Shown here in pieces: positions 35,382 through 45,000 of a stretch of 64,000 nt of DNA. Under the pieces are notes generated by a model. It was not told the origin of the DNA and did no database searches. It saw nothing but the letters and a program-made list of their open reading frames with translations. How positions within the stretch are numbered: position 1 is the stretch's first letter; each line of letters begins with the position of its first letter. The position numbers were made by a program, and so were the translations under genes. The DNA comes from Massilia sp. UMI-21 (lineage in GTDB: Bacteria > Pseudomonadota > Gammaproteobacteria > Burkholderiales > Burkholderiaceae_D), in contig CP063848.1 of the NCBI GenBank assembly GCA_015277795.1, positions 248,001 through 312,000 of the forward strand, written 5' to 3'.

Positions 35382-35521
35382 GATATGGATAAATGTTCAG
35401 TTGTGAGCAATATAGTGCGATGCAACATATAAATCTAATTTTGTTCACTGATGATGCTTATGCATTCTGTGAATACTTGAGGTACACTGGGAACACCTTC
35501 TGTACTGCCAAATAAGTTCCC

Positions 35522-36478
35522 ATGAGCTTCCTGACGCTTGACCTGAACCTGCTGCGCGTATTCGACGCAGTGATGACCGAGCAAAACCTGACCCGCGCCG
35601 CCGGACACCTCGCGATGACCCAGCCGGCGGTCTCGAACGCGATCAAGCGCCTGCGCGAAAGTCTGGGGGACGAACTCCTGATCCGCACCGCGTACGGCGT
35701 CAAGCCGACGCCGCGCGCCGAAGCGCTGTGGCCGGCGGTGCGCCAGGCCCTGGCCGCGCTGGAAGCGGCCGTGATGCCGGAAACCTTCGACGTGTCGAAA
35801 GCCCAGGCGACCTTCCGGATGGCGATGGCGGACGCCACCGCCGCCCTGTGGCTGCCTTCGCTGATGCGCTCGATCGAACGCGAAGCGCCGGGCGTGAACA
35901 TCCGCATGGTGCCGCTGACGACGCGCGAACCGCGGCCGATGCTGCTGCGCGGCGACATCGACCTGGCGGTCGGTTTCTTCCCGGGCGTGGCGGCCCAGCT
36001 GTCGTATGAGACGGGCTCGCCGATCCGCCACGAACGCCTGTATTCCGGCGTGTACGTGTGCGTGATGCGCAAGGACCATCCGCTGGCCAAGGAAAAGCTC
36101 GACCTCGACACCTACTGCAAGGCCAACCACCTGTTGGTGAGTTTTTCGGGGCGCGCCCATGGCCTGGTCGACGAAGCGCTGGCCCAGCTCGGCCGCGAGC
36201 GCCGCATCCTGCTGACGGTGAACCAGTTCTTCACGGCGGGCCGGGTGGTGGCGAATTCGGACTTGATCACGGTGCTGCCGAAGCACCTGATGGTATCGAC
36301 CGGCATGACCGATGCGCTGGTGTGGCGCGAGCTGCCCTTGCAGCTGCCGGCGGTGCACCTCGACATGCTCTGGCACGAGCGTGACGGCCGCAGCCCGGCG
36401 CACCGCTGGCTGCGCAAGAACCTGGAAAGCATGGCGGAGAGCGCGGCGCCGAAGACGGGCGCGCGCAAGGTCGTCTAA
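35522..36478 (+). CDS. LysR-family transcriptional regulator, NodD/SyrM-like branch
   Basis: A 318-residue regulator. The N-terminus MSFLTLDLNLLRVFDAVMTEQNLTRAAGHLAMTQPAVSNAIKRLR is the helix-turn-helix of the branch with NodD/LeuO-like spacing. The C-terminal effector domain follows from about residue 95 (ATFRMAMADATAALWLPSLM). No clear target operon is adjacent: upstream is the small membrane protein gene, downstream a REP-like element. It may act at a distance. Confidence 0.92.
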   Translation: MSFLTLDLNLLRVFDAVMTEQNLTRAAGHLAMTQPAVSNAIKRLRESLGDELLIRTAYGVKPTPRAEALWPAVRQALAALEAAVMPETFDVSKAQATFRMAMADATAALWLPSLMRSIEREAPGVNIRMVPLTTREPRPMLLRGDIDLAVGFFPGVAAQLSYETGSPIRHERLYSGVYVCVMRKDHPLAKEKLDLDTYCKANHLLVSFSGRAHGLVDEALAQLGRERRILLTVNQFFTAGRVVANSDLITVLPKHLMVSTGMTDALVWRELPLQLPAVHLDMLWHERDGRSPAHRWLRKNLESMAESAAPKTGARKVV

Positions 36479-36518
36479 CCGGATTGGGCGATACGCGGCC
36501 CGGATCTGCTCGTTTTTT

Positions 36519-36627
36519 GTAGGGTGTGCGGCTTCGCCGCACACGCGTTCAAATACCCGTTGAGATGACCCGAATCGGCTGTTCTACGGCTGGTTGAACG
36601 CGCGGACGGCGAAGCCGCCCACCCTAC
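36519..36627. repeat. REP-like palindromic element 1 (paired copies)
   Basis: GTAGGGTG at 36519 and its complement ACCCTAC at 36621 bound a 109-base element. The left half contains GCGGCTTCGCCGC followed by GCGTTCAA; the right half mirrors it (TTGAACGCGCGGACGGCG, then CGCC-ACCCTAC). The same core recurs at 42389 and 63102. It lies between the LysR stop and the Lrp-type stop, i.e. between convergent genes, typical for REP/BIME elements. Confidence 0.8.
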
Positions 36628-36660
36628 GAAACCATGAATCCGGCGGATGAGCAGCTCCGC

Positions 36661-37116
36661 TCAGCGAATCGGCAGCTTGGTCGTGTTCTTGACCTCTTCC
36701 ATCACCGCATAGGTGTGCGTCTCGCGCACGCCTTTCTGCAGCAGGGTCTTGCCGAGGAATTCGCGGTAAGCGGCCATGTCTTTCACGCGCGCCTTGACCA
36801 GGTAGTCGAAACCGCCGGCCACCATGTGGCATTCCAGCACTTCCGGTATCATCTGGACACTCTGTTTGAATGCATCAAACACCTCGGGAGTGGTACGATC
36901 GAGCACCACTTCGATAAATACCAGCAGCGATACGTCCAGCAATTGGGGGTTGAGCTGGGCGGTGTAGCCCATGATGTAGCCGGTCTCGTGCAGCTTGCGC
37001 ACGCGTTCCAGGCAGGCGGCCGGAGACAGGTTGACTCGTGCGGCCAGTTCGACGTTGCTGATTCGTCCATCGTTCTGGAGTTCTGCCAGAATCTTCTTAC
37101 TGATCTTGTCAAGCAT
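36661..37116 (-). CDS. Lrp-family regulator, probable proline-responsive activator of putA
   Basis: A 151-residue Lrp/AsnC protein: helix-turn-helix at about residues 5-50 (LDKISKKILAELQNDGRISNVELAARVNLS) and C-terminal ligand domain with HMVAGGFDYLVKARVKDM. It is divergent from putA with 214 bp between starts, matching the arrangement of PutR/BkdR-type regulators that activate proline catabolism. ATG 37116 with AGGAG upstream is preferred to 37164. The link to proline is inferred from position and from PutA lacking its own DNA-binding domain. Confidence 0.93.
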   Translation of the reverse strand: MLDKISKKILAELQNDGRISNVELAARVNLSPAACLERVRKLHETGYIMGYTAQLNPQLLDVSLLVFIEVVLDRTTPEVFDAFKQSVQMIPEVLECHMVAGGFDYLVKARVKDMAAYREFLGKTLLQKGVRETHTYAVMEEVKNTTKLPIR

Positions 37117-37330
37117 GGTCGTCTCCTGCCATGTAAATATTATTCGGTCAGATTGTCGCATCAAAAACTATCTTTTGCTAGTCTGTCGTAAAAACAGAAT
37201 TAATCCAGAAGATTTCCTTCTACAATCGAATCATTCCATGTAACGCGCAGCGCGCCGATCGCCTTTGAGCGGTACGGCGTTTTTTGCTGTGTGGCGCAGG
37301 TAATCCGATTTCCTTTTTAGAAGAGTCACC

Positions 37331-40300
37331 ATGCAGACTGCCGCCGCCCTGGTTAGCACCACGGCCCCCCATGTCGTCCCTTTCGATGCGCTCCAGCTCG
37401 AGGTCAAGCGCGACCAGACCCCGCTACGCCAGGCCATCACCGACGCCTACCGCCGCGATGAAATCGACGCCGTGCAGTGGCTGCTCGCGCAGGGGGCCGG
37501 CGCCAACGCGGACGCCTACATGCTGGCCCACCGCCTGGTTTCGAGCGTGCGCGAGAAGCGCACCCGCTCCTCGGGCGTGGACGCGCTGATGCACGAATTC
37601 TCGCTGTCGTCGGAAGAAGGCGTGGCGCTGATGTGCCTGGCCGAAGCGCTGCTGCGCATCCCGGACAGCGCAACCGCCGACCGCCTGATCGCCGACAAGA
37701 TCAGCAGGGGCGACTGGAAGAAGCACCTGGGCGAATCGCCTTCGCTGTTTGTCAACGCGGCCACCTGGGGCCTGCTCATCACCGGCAAGCTGGTCTCGAC
37801 CAACAGCGACAAGAACCTGGGCTCGGCGCTCACCCGCATCATCGCCAAGGGCGGCGAACCCTTGATCCGCAAGGGCGTCGACATGGCGATGCGCATGCTC
37901 GGCAACCAGTTCGTCACCGGCCAGACCATCGACGAGGCACTCAAGAACAGCCGCGAGAACGAAAGCCGCGGCTACCGCTATTCCTACGACATGCTGGGCG
38001 AAGCGGCGCTCACCGACGCCGACGCGCAGCATTACTACGCCTCGTACGAGACCGCGATCCACGCAATCGGCAAGGCATCGAACGGCCGCGGCATCAAGGA
38101 CGGCCCGGGCATCTCGATCAAGCTGTCGGCCCTGCACCCGCGCTACAGCCGCGCGCAGTACTGGCGCGTGATGAACGAGCTGCTGCCGCGCGTGCGCAGC
38201 CTGGTGCTGCTGGCCAAGGGCTACAACATCGGCATCAACATCGACGCCGAAGAAGCCGACCGCCTCGAGATCTCGCTCGACATGCTCGAATCACTTGCTT
38301 TCGATCCCGCCTTGGCGGGCTTCGACGGCATCGGCCTGGTGGTGCAGGCCTATCAAAAACGCTGCCCCTTCGTGATCGACTACGTGGTCGACCTGGCCAA
38401 ACGCAGCGGCCGCAAGTTCATGGTGCGCCTGGTGAAGGGCGCCTACTGGGATGCCGAGATCAAGCGCGCCCAGGTGGACGGCATGCCGGGCTATCCGGTC
38501 TACACCCGCAAGGTGTACACCGACGTGTCTTACCTCACCTGCGCGCGCAAGCTGCTGCTTGCTTCCGACATCATCTATCCGCAGTTCGCCACCCACAACG
38601 CGCACTCGCTGTCCGTCATCTACACCTGGGCCAAGGCCGAGGGCATCAGCAATTACGAATTCCAGTGCCTGCACGGCATGGGCGAGACCCTGTACGACCA
38701 GGTGGTCGGGCCGCGCAAGCTCGACAAGGCCTGCCGCATCTACGCGCCGGTCGGTTCGCACGAGACCCTGCTGGCCTACCTGGTGCGCCGCCTGCTGGAG
38801 AACGGCGCCAACTCGTCCTTCGTGAACCAGATCGTGGACGAGAAGGTGGCGATCGACACCCTGCTGGCCGATCCTTTCGAGCAGGCGCGCGCGGCCGGTG
38901 GCAAGCCGCACCCGGCGATTGCGCTGCCGCTGCAGCTGTTCGGCGCCGAGCGCCAGAATTCGGCCGGCCTGGACCTGGCCAACGAAAACACCCTGGGCAA
39001 GCTGGCCGATGGCCTGGCCCTGCAGCGCCAGCACGGTGCGGCGCCGCTGATCGCAGGCCCGGTGGAAGGCGGCGCGCCGGCGAACGTCGTCAATCCGGCC
39101 CTGTCCAGCGACGTGGTCGGCCAGGTCGTCGAAGCGTCGCGCATGGACGTCGAGACCGCGCTGGCGGCCGCCGCCGCCTTTGCCGGCGAATGGGAAGCGA
39201 CGCCGGCCGAGACCCGCGCCGCCATGCTGGAACGCAGCGCCGACCTGTTCGAACAGAACAGTACCGAGCTGATGGCGCTGGCCGTGCGCGAAGCCGGCAA
39301 ATCGCTGCCGAACGCGATCGCCGAACTGCGCGAGGCGGTGGACTTCCTGCGCTACTACGCGGTGCAGGTGCGTGCATCGAAAGCCGACGGCGCACTGGGC
39401 CCGGTGACCTGCATCAGCCCATGGAACTTCCCGCTGGCGATCTTCACCGGCCAGGTGGCGGCCGCTCTCGCGGCCGGCAACGTGGTGCTGGCCAAGCCGG
39501 CCGAGCAGACCCCGCTGATCGCCTACCGCGCCGTCGAGCTGTTCATCGAAGCCGGCTGCCCGCGCGCGGCGCTGCAGCTGCTGCCGGGCCGCGGCGAAGT
39601 GGTGGGCGCCGCCCTGACCGCCGATGCGCGCGTAAAAGGCGTGATCTTCACCGGCTCCACCGAGGTCGCGCAGCTGATCAACCGCACGCTCGCCAAGCGT
39701 GCCGAACACGAAGGCATCGACATTCCGCTGGTGGCCGAAACCGGCGGCCAGAATGCGCTGATCGTCGATTCCTCGGCGCTGCCGGAGCAGGTGGTGCAGG
39801 ACGTGCTGTCCTCGGCGTTTGACTCCGCCGGCCAGCGCTGCTCGGCGCTGCGCGTGCTGTTCCTGCAGGAAGACATCGCCGACAAGACCATCAGGATGCT
39901 CAAGGGCGCGATGCAGGAACTGCGCGTCGGTATCCCCGACCGCCTGGCCATCGACATCGGCCCGGTGATCGATGCCGAGGCCAAGGGCAACCTGCTGGCG
40001 CACATCGAGCGCCTGCGCGCCACCGCGCGCAGCTACTTCGCGCTCGAACTACCTAGCAGCGTGAACCAGGCCGGCACCTTTGTTGCGCCGACCGTGCTGG
40101 AAATCGGCTCGATGGCGGAACTCACGCACGAAGTCTTCGGCCCGGTGCTGCACATCGTGCGCTACCGCCGCGCCGACCTGGCCAAGGTGGTCGATACCAT
40201 CAACGCCACCGGCTACGGCCTGACCCTGGGCGTGCATTCGCGTATCGACGAAACCATCGATTTCATCGTGTCGCGCGCCCACGTCGGCAACATCTACGTG

Positions 40301-40987
40301 AACCGCAACATCGTCGGCGCGGTGGTGGGCGTGCAGCCCTTCGGCGGCGAAGGTAAATCGGGCACCGGCCCGAAGGCGGGCGGTCCGCTCTACCTGAAGC
40401 GCCTGCAGCGCCAGGCCGCGCCCTTGATGGAACACAGCCGTCGTTTCGACGCCGGCCTCGATGCGTTGCTGGGCTGGCTGCGCAACAAGGGCCAGCTTGA
40501 TCTCGCCACGCTGGCCCAGGGCTACGGCCGCACTGCCCTGAACGGCGTCGAGATCGCCCTGCCGGGTCCGACCGGCGAACGCAACACGCTGGCCTTCACG
40601 CCGCGCGGCACCGTGCTGTGCGCGCCGAAGACCGCGGCCGGCCTGCTCAACCAGGTGGCCGCCAGCCTCGCCAACGGCAACCGCGCGCTGGTGCTGGCCG
40701 CGCCGGAACTGATCCCGGCCGACCTGCCGGCTCTGGTCAAGGAGCGCGTGCGCTTCGTGGGTGACGCCGACATCGACACCAGCGAGTTCCAGATCGCCCT
40801 GCTGGAAGCGGGCCTGGCCGGTTCGCTGCGCACCAGGCTGGCGGCGCGGCCTGGCGCCATCGTCGGCATCGTCGACACCAGCGCCCACGAACCGGTCGCC
40901 CTGTGGCGGCTGGTGGCGGAACGGGCGGTCTGCGTCAACACCACCGCGGCTGGCGGCAACGCAAGCCTGATGACGCTGGGAATGTAA
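37331..40987 (+). CDS. putA: Bifunctional proline dehydrogenase / L-glutamate-gamma-semialdehyde dehydrogenase
   Basis: A 1218-residue enzyme oxidising proline to glutamate. The FAD-dependent proline dehydrogenase barrel lies at about residues 90-530 (GPGISIKLSALHPRY, RLVKGAYWDAEIKRAQ, CLHGMGETLYDQV). The aldehyde dehydrogenase domain follows at about 570-1030 (SPWNFPLAIFTGQ, TGSTEVAQLI, AETGGQNALIVDSS, catalytic Cys837 in SAGQRCSALR). A C-terminal ALDH-like tail caps the substrate channel. E. coli PutA starts with a ribbon-helix-helix repressor domain; this one does not, so it cannot repress its own gene and the divergent Lrp protein probably controls it. A terminator follows, now split from downstream DNA by an IS. 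Confidence 0.97.
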   Translation: MQTAAALVSTTAPHVVPFDALQLEVKRDQTPLRQAITDAYRRDEIDAVQWLLAQGAGANADAYMLAHRLVSSVREKRTRSSGVDALMHEFSLSSEEGVALMCLAEALLRIPDSATADRLIADKISRGDWKKHLGESPSLFVNAATWGLLITGKLVSTNSDKNLGSALTRIIAKGGEPLIRKGVDMAMRMLGNQFVTGQTIDEALKNSRENESRGYRYSYDMLGEAALTDADAQHYYASYETAIHAIGKASNGRGIKDGPGISIKLSALHPRYSRAQYWRVMNELLPRVRSLVLLAKGYNIGINIDAEEADRLEISLDMLESLAFDPALAGFDGIGLVVQAYQKRCPFVIDYVVDLAKRSGRKFMVRLVKGAYWDAEIKRAQVDGMPGYPVYTRKVYTDVSYLTCARKLLLASDIIYPQFATHNAHSLSVIYTWAKAEGISNYEFQCLHGMGETLYDQVVGPRKLDKACRIYAPVGSHETLLAYLVRRLLENGANSSFVNQIVDEKVAIDTLLADPFEQARAAGGKPHPAIALPLQLFGAERQNSAGLDLANENTLGKLADGLALQRQHGAAPLIAGPVEGGAPANVVNPALSSDVVGQVVEASRMDVETALAAAAAFAGEWEATPAETRAAMLERSADLFEQNSTELMALAVREAGKSLPNAIAELREAVDFLRYYAVQVRASKADGALGPVTCISPWNFPLAIFTGQVAAALAAGNVVLAKPAEQTPLIAYRAVELFIEAGCPRAALQLLPGRGEVVGAALTADARVKGVIFTGSTEVAQLINRTLAKRAEHEGIDIPLVAETGGQNALIVDSSALPEQVVQDVLSSAFDSAGQRCSALRVLFLQEDIADKTIRMLKGAMQELRVGIPDRLAIDIGPVIDAEAKGNLLAHIERLRATARSYFALELPSSVNQAGTFVAPTVLEIGSMAELTHEVFGPVLHIVRYRRADLAKVVDTINATGYGLTLGVHSRIDETIDFIVSRAHVGNIYVNRNIVGAVVGVQPFGGEGKSGTGPKAGGPLYLKRLQRQAAPLMEHSRRFDAGLDALLGWLRNKGQLDLATLAQGYGRTALNGVEIALPGPTGERNTLAFTPRGTVLCAPKTAAGLLNQVAASLANGNRALVLAAPELIPADLPALVKERVRFVGDADIDTSEFQIALLEAGLAGSLRTRLAARPGAIVGIVDTSAHEPVALWRLVAERAVCVNTTAAGGNASLMTLGM

Positions 40988-40995
40988 TCATCACG

Positions 40996-41019
40996 GGGAG
41001 CGCAAGCTCCCTTTTTTTT
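40996..41019 (+). terminator. putA terminator, its T-tract is an IS target site
   Basis: GGGAGC and GCTCCC pair around GCAA and are followed by eight T residues (41012-41019). Those eight Ts are repeated at 42353-42360 on the other side of the ISL3 element, so they are the duplicated target. The terminator remains structurally complete. Confidence 0.88.
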
Positions 41020-42352
41020 GGTTCTTCGCGGGAAATGGGGGAAGACGGTATTGACTGGCTGAGCGGGAGGTGGTGGCGGAGGTCTGATGTTGGTAGATTG
41101 ATAGTCGCCAAACAAATCAGTCTGTCAAACCACCGCCATGCTCAATGCTATGTCGTCTGTCTCATTTTGGGAAGGCCATATTGTCGACACCGTCCAGGAA
41201 CAAGAAGACGGGTCGCTGTTAATCGTTCTCGACACCTGCCCGGCAAGTGATGCCGTGTGCGGAGCGTGCCTCCAGCCTTGTGCCCTGGTGCATGAACGCC
41301 GAAGGCGTAAGGTGCGCGATCGTGACGTTCTGGACAAGCGCGTCTGGCTCGATGTGCCGGTTCGGCGGCTGGACTGTCATCACTGCAATGCACGGGTGGC
41401 CGAGCACATTGTTTGGCTTGACCGGGGAGCTCGCATTACGCACCGCGTGCGCCTTTGGGTCGAGGCGTTGGCGCAGCTGCTCCCGATAGCCCATGTGGCC
41501 CGACTGACCGGCCTGCACTGGCACACCATCAAGGACATCGATCATCGGCGGCTGAAACACCTGCATGGTGACTTCTCGGCAGAAGGCGTTCAGCGCTTGG
41601 TCATGGACGAATTCGCGCTGCACAAAGGCCACCGCTATGCCACTGTGGCCTTGGATGCCGAGCGAATGCGGGTGCTGTGGGTTGGAGAGGGTAATAGCCG
41701 GGAAGCGATCCGACCATTCTTCGAGCTGCTGGGAGAGCAAGGCTGTCAGCGAATCGAAGCCGTAGCCATGGACATGAACACGGCGATGGACCTCGAAGTT
41801 CGCCAGCAATGCCCGAACGCGGAAGTCGTCTACGACCTGTTTCACGTGGTGGCCCGCTTCGGCCGCGAAGTGGTAGACCGGGTTCGCGTCGACCAAGCCA
41901 ATGCCTTGCGTGCCGAATCAAAGGCCCGCAAGGTCATCAAGCGTAGCCGCTGGCTGTTACTGCGCAACCGCGACAACCTGAAAGCCGAACAGGCCGTCAA
42001 ACTGGAGGAGCTGCTGGCTGCCAACCAGCCTTTGGCGACGGTCTACCTGCTCAAGACCGAGTTGAAGGAAATCTGGTATGCCCCATCGGTCCGGGAAGGT
42101 GCTCGTCGATGGAAAACCTGGCTCAAACTCGCCCTTCAAAGCCAAATCGCTCCGGTAATCCAATTCGCCAAACGTTTGGCCAAATACCGGCGCGGCATCC
42201 TGGCTTCGGCCATCTATCCGATGAGCTCATCGATCCTGGAAGGCGTCAACAACCGCATCAAGGTCATCAAGCGCATGGCCTACGGATTTCGGGATGCATC
42301 TTATTTCTTCCTGAAAATCAAGGATGCGTTCCCCGGCAAAGCGCGATGAACC
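41020..42352 (+). mobile_element. ISL3-family insertion sequence, 1333 bp, apparently intact
   Basis: The left end begins GGTTCTTCGCGGG and the right end, read inward, GGTTCATCGCGCT. About 10 of the first 11 bases match, and GGGGAA is shared further in. Both sides are flanked by TTTTTTTT, an 8-base direct repeat of the length ISL3 elements produce. One full-length transposase gene fills the element, with its stop codon inside the right inverted repeat. Intact ends, intact gene and matching duplications suggest a recent insertion. Confidence 0.88.
41138..42349 (+). CDS. ISL3-family transposase
   Basis: A 403-residue transposase. The N-terminal zinc-finger region has paired cysteines (CGACLQPC and later CHHC), followed by the helix-turn-helix (LAQLLPIAHVARLTGLHWHTIK). 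The DDE domain has VMDEFALHKGHRYATV, then VAMDMNTAMDLEV and, near the C-terminus, SSSILEGVNNRIKVIKRMAYGF with the catalytic glutamate. The terminal YGFRDASYFFLKI is the family's usual ending. No frameshift or stop is present. It is oriented with putA, so promoter-like sequence at the IS left end, not putA readthrough, probably drives it. Confidence 0.94.
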   Translation: MLNAMSSVSFWEGHIVDTVQEQEDGSLLIVLDTCPASDAVCGACLQPCALVHERRRRKVRDRDVLDKRVWLDVPVRRLDCHHCNARVAEHIVWLDRGARITHRVRLWVEALAQLLPIAHVARLTGLHWHTIKDIDHRRLKHLHGDFSAEGVQRLVMDEFALHKGHRYATVALDAERMRVLWVGEGNSREAIRPFFELLGEQGCQRIEAVAMDMNTAMDLEVRQQCPNAEVVYDLFHVVARFGREVVDRVRVDQANALRAESKARKVIKRSRWLLLRNRDNLKAEQAVKLEELLAANQPLATVYLLKTELKEIWYAPSVREGARRWKTWLKLALQSQIAPVIQFAKRLAKYRRGILASAIYPMSSSILEGVNNRIKVIKRMAYGFRDASYFFLKIKDAFPGKAR

Positions 42353-42388
42353 TTTTTTTTCGACCCAAACCAGGGCAACAGGAGTACC

Positions 42389-42422
42389 GTAGGGTGGACG
42401 GCTTCGCCGTCCGCGCGTTCAA
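42389..42422. repeat. REP-like palindromic element 2 (single copy)
   Basis: GTAGGGTGGACGGCTTCGCC continues into GTCCGCGCGTTCAA. The core GGACGGC-TTC-GCCGTCC is a perfect hairpin. Sequence matches the halves of the elements at 36519 and 63102. It lies 37 bases beyond the ISL3 right end, so it may have been part of the putA 3' region before insertion. Confidence 0.75.
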
Positions 42423-42514
42423 GCAGCGCATGCATGGACGACGCGCCCGGTTTCACCATGTTCGTAGCAGCAGCAGCCGTACAAGAGACATTCTTATAAA
42501 ACTTGGAGGTAGAC

Positions 42515-43630
42515 ATGCTTGTTGGCGTACCAAAGGAGATCAAGAACCACGAGTACCGCGTCGGGATGACCCCGCCCTCGGTGCGCGAACTGACGTCGCG
42601 CGGCATCGACGTCATCGTGCAGCAGGGCGCCGGCGAGCAGATCGGGCTGTCGGACCAGCAATACATGGCGGCCGGCGCCAGCATCGTGGACACGGCGCAG
42701 GAGGTGTTCAGCCGCGCCGACATGATCGTCAAGGTCAAGGAACCGCAGCCGCTCGAGTGCGCGATGCTGCGCGAAGGGCAGGTCCTGTACACCTACCTGC
42801 ACCTGGCGCCCGATCCCGAACAGACCGCCGCGCTGGTGAAGTCGGGCGCGGTCTGCATCGCTTATGAGACCATCACCGGCCCGGGCGGCGGCCTGCCGCT
42901 GCTGGCGCCGATGAGCGAAGTGGCCGGCCGCATGGCGATCCAGGCCGGCGCCGCCCACCTGGAAAAATCCAAGGGTGGCATGGGCCTGCTGCTGGGCGGC
43001 GTGCCGGGCGTCGCCGCCGGGCACGTGGTCATCATCGGCGCCGGCGTGGTCGGCACCAATGCGCTGCAGATGGCGGTGGGCACCGGCGCCCGCGTGACGG
43101 TGCTCGACAAGAACTTCGACCGCCTGCGCCAGCTGGACCTGGTCTACGGCAACCGCATCTCCACGCTGTATTCGAACGCGCATGCGATCGAAGAGGCGGT
43201 TCTATCGGCCGACCTGGTGGTGGGGGGCGTGCTGGTGCCGGGCGCCGCGGCGCCGAAGCTGGTCACCCGCGACATGATCGCGCGCATGAAGAAGGGCGCG
43301 GTGGTGGTGGACGTGGCGATCGACCAGGGCGGCTGTTTCGAGACCTCGCACGCCACCACCCATGCCGATCCCACGTTTGTCGTCGACGGCGTGATCCACT
43401 ACTGCGTGGCGAACATGCCGGGCGCGGTCGCCCGCACCTCGACCTTTGCCCTGAACAACGCCACCATCGGCCACGCCGTGGCGCTGGCGACCAAGGGCTG
43501 GCGCCAGGCGCTGTCGCTCGATCCGCACCTGCGCAAGGGCCTGAACGTCTGCCAGGGCAAGGTGACCTACGAGGCGGTGGCGAAAGACCTCGACTACGAC
43601 TACGTGCCGGCCGAGTCCCTGCTCGGCTGA
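42515..43630 (+). CDS. ald: Alanine dehydrogenase
   Basis: A 371-residue NAD-dependent enzyme interconverting L-alanine and pyruvate plus ammonia. [20 protein letters not shown] is the family N-terminus. Lys75 (VKVKEP) and His96 (YTYLHLAPD) are the expected catalytic pair, and the Rossmann loop GAGVVGTNA lies near residue 175. [14 protein letters not shown] near 270 contains the catalytic aspartate, and [11 protein letters not shown] is typical. GGAGG 5 bases before 42515 fixes the start. Its 3' end overlaps the convergent mtnN end by 31 bases. Confidence 0.97.
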   Translation: MLVGVPKEIKNHEYRVGMTPPSVRELTSRGIDVIVQQGAGEQIGLSDQQYMAAGASIVDTAQEVFSRADMIVKVKEPQPLECAMLREGQVLYTYLHLAPDPEQTAALVKSGAVCIAYETITGPGGGLPLLAPMSEVAGRMAIQAGAAHLEKSKGGMGLLLGGVPGVAAGHVVIIGAGVVGTNALQMAVGTGARVTVLDKNFDRLRQLDLVYGNRISTLYSNAHAIEEAVLSADLVVGGVLVPGAAAPKLVTRDMIARMKKGAVVVDVAIDQGGCFETSHATTHADPTFVVDGVIHYCVANMPGAVARTSTFALNNATIGHAVALATKGWRQALSLDPHLRKGLNVCQGKVTYEAVAKDLDYDYVPAESLLG

Positions 43631-44394
43631 AGCGGTGAGCTTGCCAGATCCCGGCACACCCGCCGGGTGACGTACAGGGCATACTGCGCGGCGACCGATT
43701 TCACGAAACGCATGAAATCGGTCGCCGCGTTTTCATTGGCGTTATCCGACACGGTGCGGATCACCGCGCAGGGCACGCCCAGCTCGTAGCACACCTGCGC
43801 CACCGCGGCGCCTTCCATTTCGACCGCCACCAGCCCGGGCAGGGCCGCATTGAGCCCGTTCAGGCGCTCCCGGTCGGTCATGAACTGGTCGCCGCTTGCC
43901 ACCAGGCCGCGGTGCACGCGCGGCTGCACCAGGCGAAATGCCCGCCGTTCGCTCTCGCCGATCGCCTCCATGAAGTCCAGCTCCAGGAAATCGTGGGCGG
44001 CGCGCGACAGGCGCATCGACAGCCCCTGGTCGGGCTGGAAGTGGGTCTGGCCGGTGAGCGGCACCTCGAAACGCGGAAACAGCGGACTCGCATCCATGTC
44101 GTGCTGGACCAGGGCTTCCGCCACCACGATATCGCCGACCTGCACCGTTTTATCGCCCGCACCGGCCACGCCGGTGAAGAGGATGTGGGTAACTCCGAAC
44201 TTTTCCACAAGCGTTGTGGCTGTCATCGCAGCGGCAACCTTGCCAATTCGCGATAAAACGCACACAGCGTCGATTTCCCACAGTGTTCCTGCCCAGTACT
44301 CGCGCATGCCATGGATGAGCTTGGCGGGCCCTCTCATGGCTTCTACGAGCCCCAGCTGTTCTTCGTGCAGCGCGCTGATGATCCCCAGTCGCAT
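43600..44394 (-). CDS. mtnN: 5'-methylthioadenosine/S-adenosylhomocysteine nucleosidase
   Basis: A 264-residue purine nucleosidase that clears inhibitory MTA and SAH, feeding methionine salvage and the autoinducer-2 route. The N-terminal [15 protein letters not shown] holds the catalytic glutamate, [10 protein letters not shown] the substrate loop, and [13 protein letters not shown] plus IRTVSDNAN the ribose-binding glutamate and catalytic aspartate. It is about 30 residues longer than E. coli MtnN, mostly at the C-terminus, which runs past the convergent ald stop. AGGGAAAAAC precedes the ATG. It lies 28 bases downstream of the acetyltransferase gene on the same strand. Confidence 0.93.
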   Translation of the reverse strand: MRLGIISALHEEQLGLVEAMRGPAKLIHGMREYWAGTLWEIDAVCVLSRIGKVAAAMTATTLVEKFGVTHILFTGVAGAGDKTVQVGDIVVAEALVQHDMDASPLFPRFEVPLTGQTHFQPDQGLSMRLSRAAHDFLELDFMEAIGESERRAFRLVQPRVHRGLVASGDQFMTDRERLNGLNAALPGLVAVEMEGAAVAQVCYELGVPCAVIRTVSDNANENAATDFMRFVKSVAAQYALYVTRRVCRDLASSPLQPSRDSAGT

Positions 44395-44422
44395 GTTTTT
44401 CCCTGTTTTTGTTGTGTTCTTG

Positions 44423-44869
44423 TTACGCCAAGAGCTTGCAGAAATACACTACACGCTCGGTTTCCACGAATCCGAGCGCCCGATGCATCGCATGGCTGGC
44501 CGTATTCTCGAGCAAGGCATCGGATGCCATCTCGGTGCAGCCCTGTTCCCTTACCCATTGCTCGGCAGTTTTGACGAGCAGGGCGGCGATGCCCCGCCGG
44601 CGAGACGCCGGATCCACGTACAGGCCTTCCAGGAAGCCGACTGGAGACGAGACCGTCCCGTTCACGGCATCGCTGCGCAGCGCCACTTCGACCAGTCCCT
44701 GGGGCTCTCCAGTATCGGAATAGGCAATGAACTGTGCATAACGGCCGGTTTGTCCACACAGATCCTGCATCTCATGCAGGTGCTCCGCTGGATCTGCAGG
44801 CCATAAGGCCATGCGCAGCTGCAACCAGCCGGCTTGTTCAACGCTTGCGCACGGTTTGATCGAGCTCAT
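44423..44869 (-). CDS. GNAT acetyltransferase resembling aminoglycoside 6'-N-acetyltransferase AAC(6')
   Basis: A 148-residue GNAT protein. Several blocks track chromosomal AAC(6')-I enzymes of Acinetobacter type: the start IKPCASVEQAGWLQLRMALWP, then VNGTVSSPVGFLEGLYVDP, the acetyl-CoA loop RRRGIAALLV, and CTEMASDALLENTASHAMHRALGF followed by ETERVVYFCK. Enzymes of this type acetylate the 6' amino group of kanamycin-class aminoglycosides. Resistance is not proven; the native substrate could differ. It is probably cotranscribed with mtnN. No mobile element lies immediately upstream on its strand, though the origin region and an IS1595 copy are close. Confidence 0.85.
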   Translation of the reverse strand: MSSIKPCASVEQAGWLQLRMALWPADPAEHLHEMQDLCGQTGRYAQFIAYSDTGEPQGLVEVALRSDAVNGTVSSPVGFLEGLYVDPASRRRGIAALLVKTAEQWVREQGCTEMASDALLENTASHAMHRALGFVETERVVYFCKLLA

Positions 44870-45000
44870 GAGGCTGCCGTTTTTGAGTGTCGAGCGTGCA
44901 TTTTGCTTGTCTTACGGATGTGAGACCAGCAAAAACCGTGTTTTCAAGGCTTTTTCGGCTTTTTCGGCTTTTCTGGCAGTGCAGGGCTTTTACGGTATTA

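Noticed and set aside
44948..44976. Short tandem repeat of GGCTTTTTC upstream of the origin units
   Set aside because: Only about three imperfect copies in a low-complexity stretch; not enough to assign a role.
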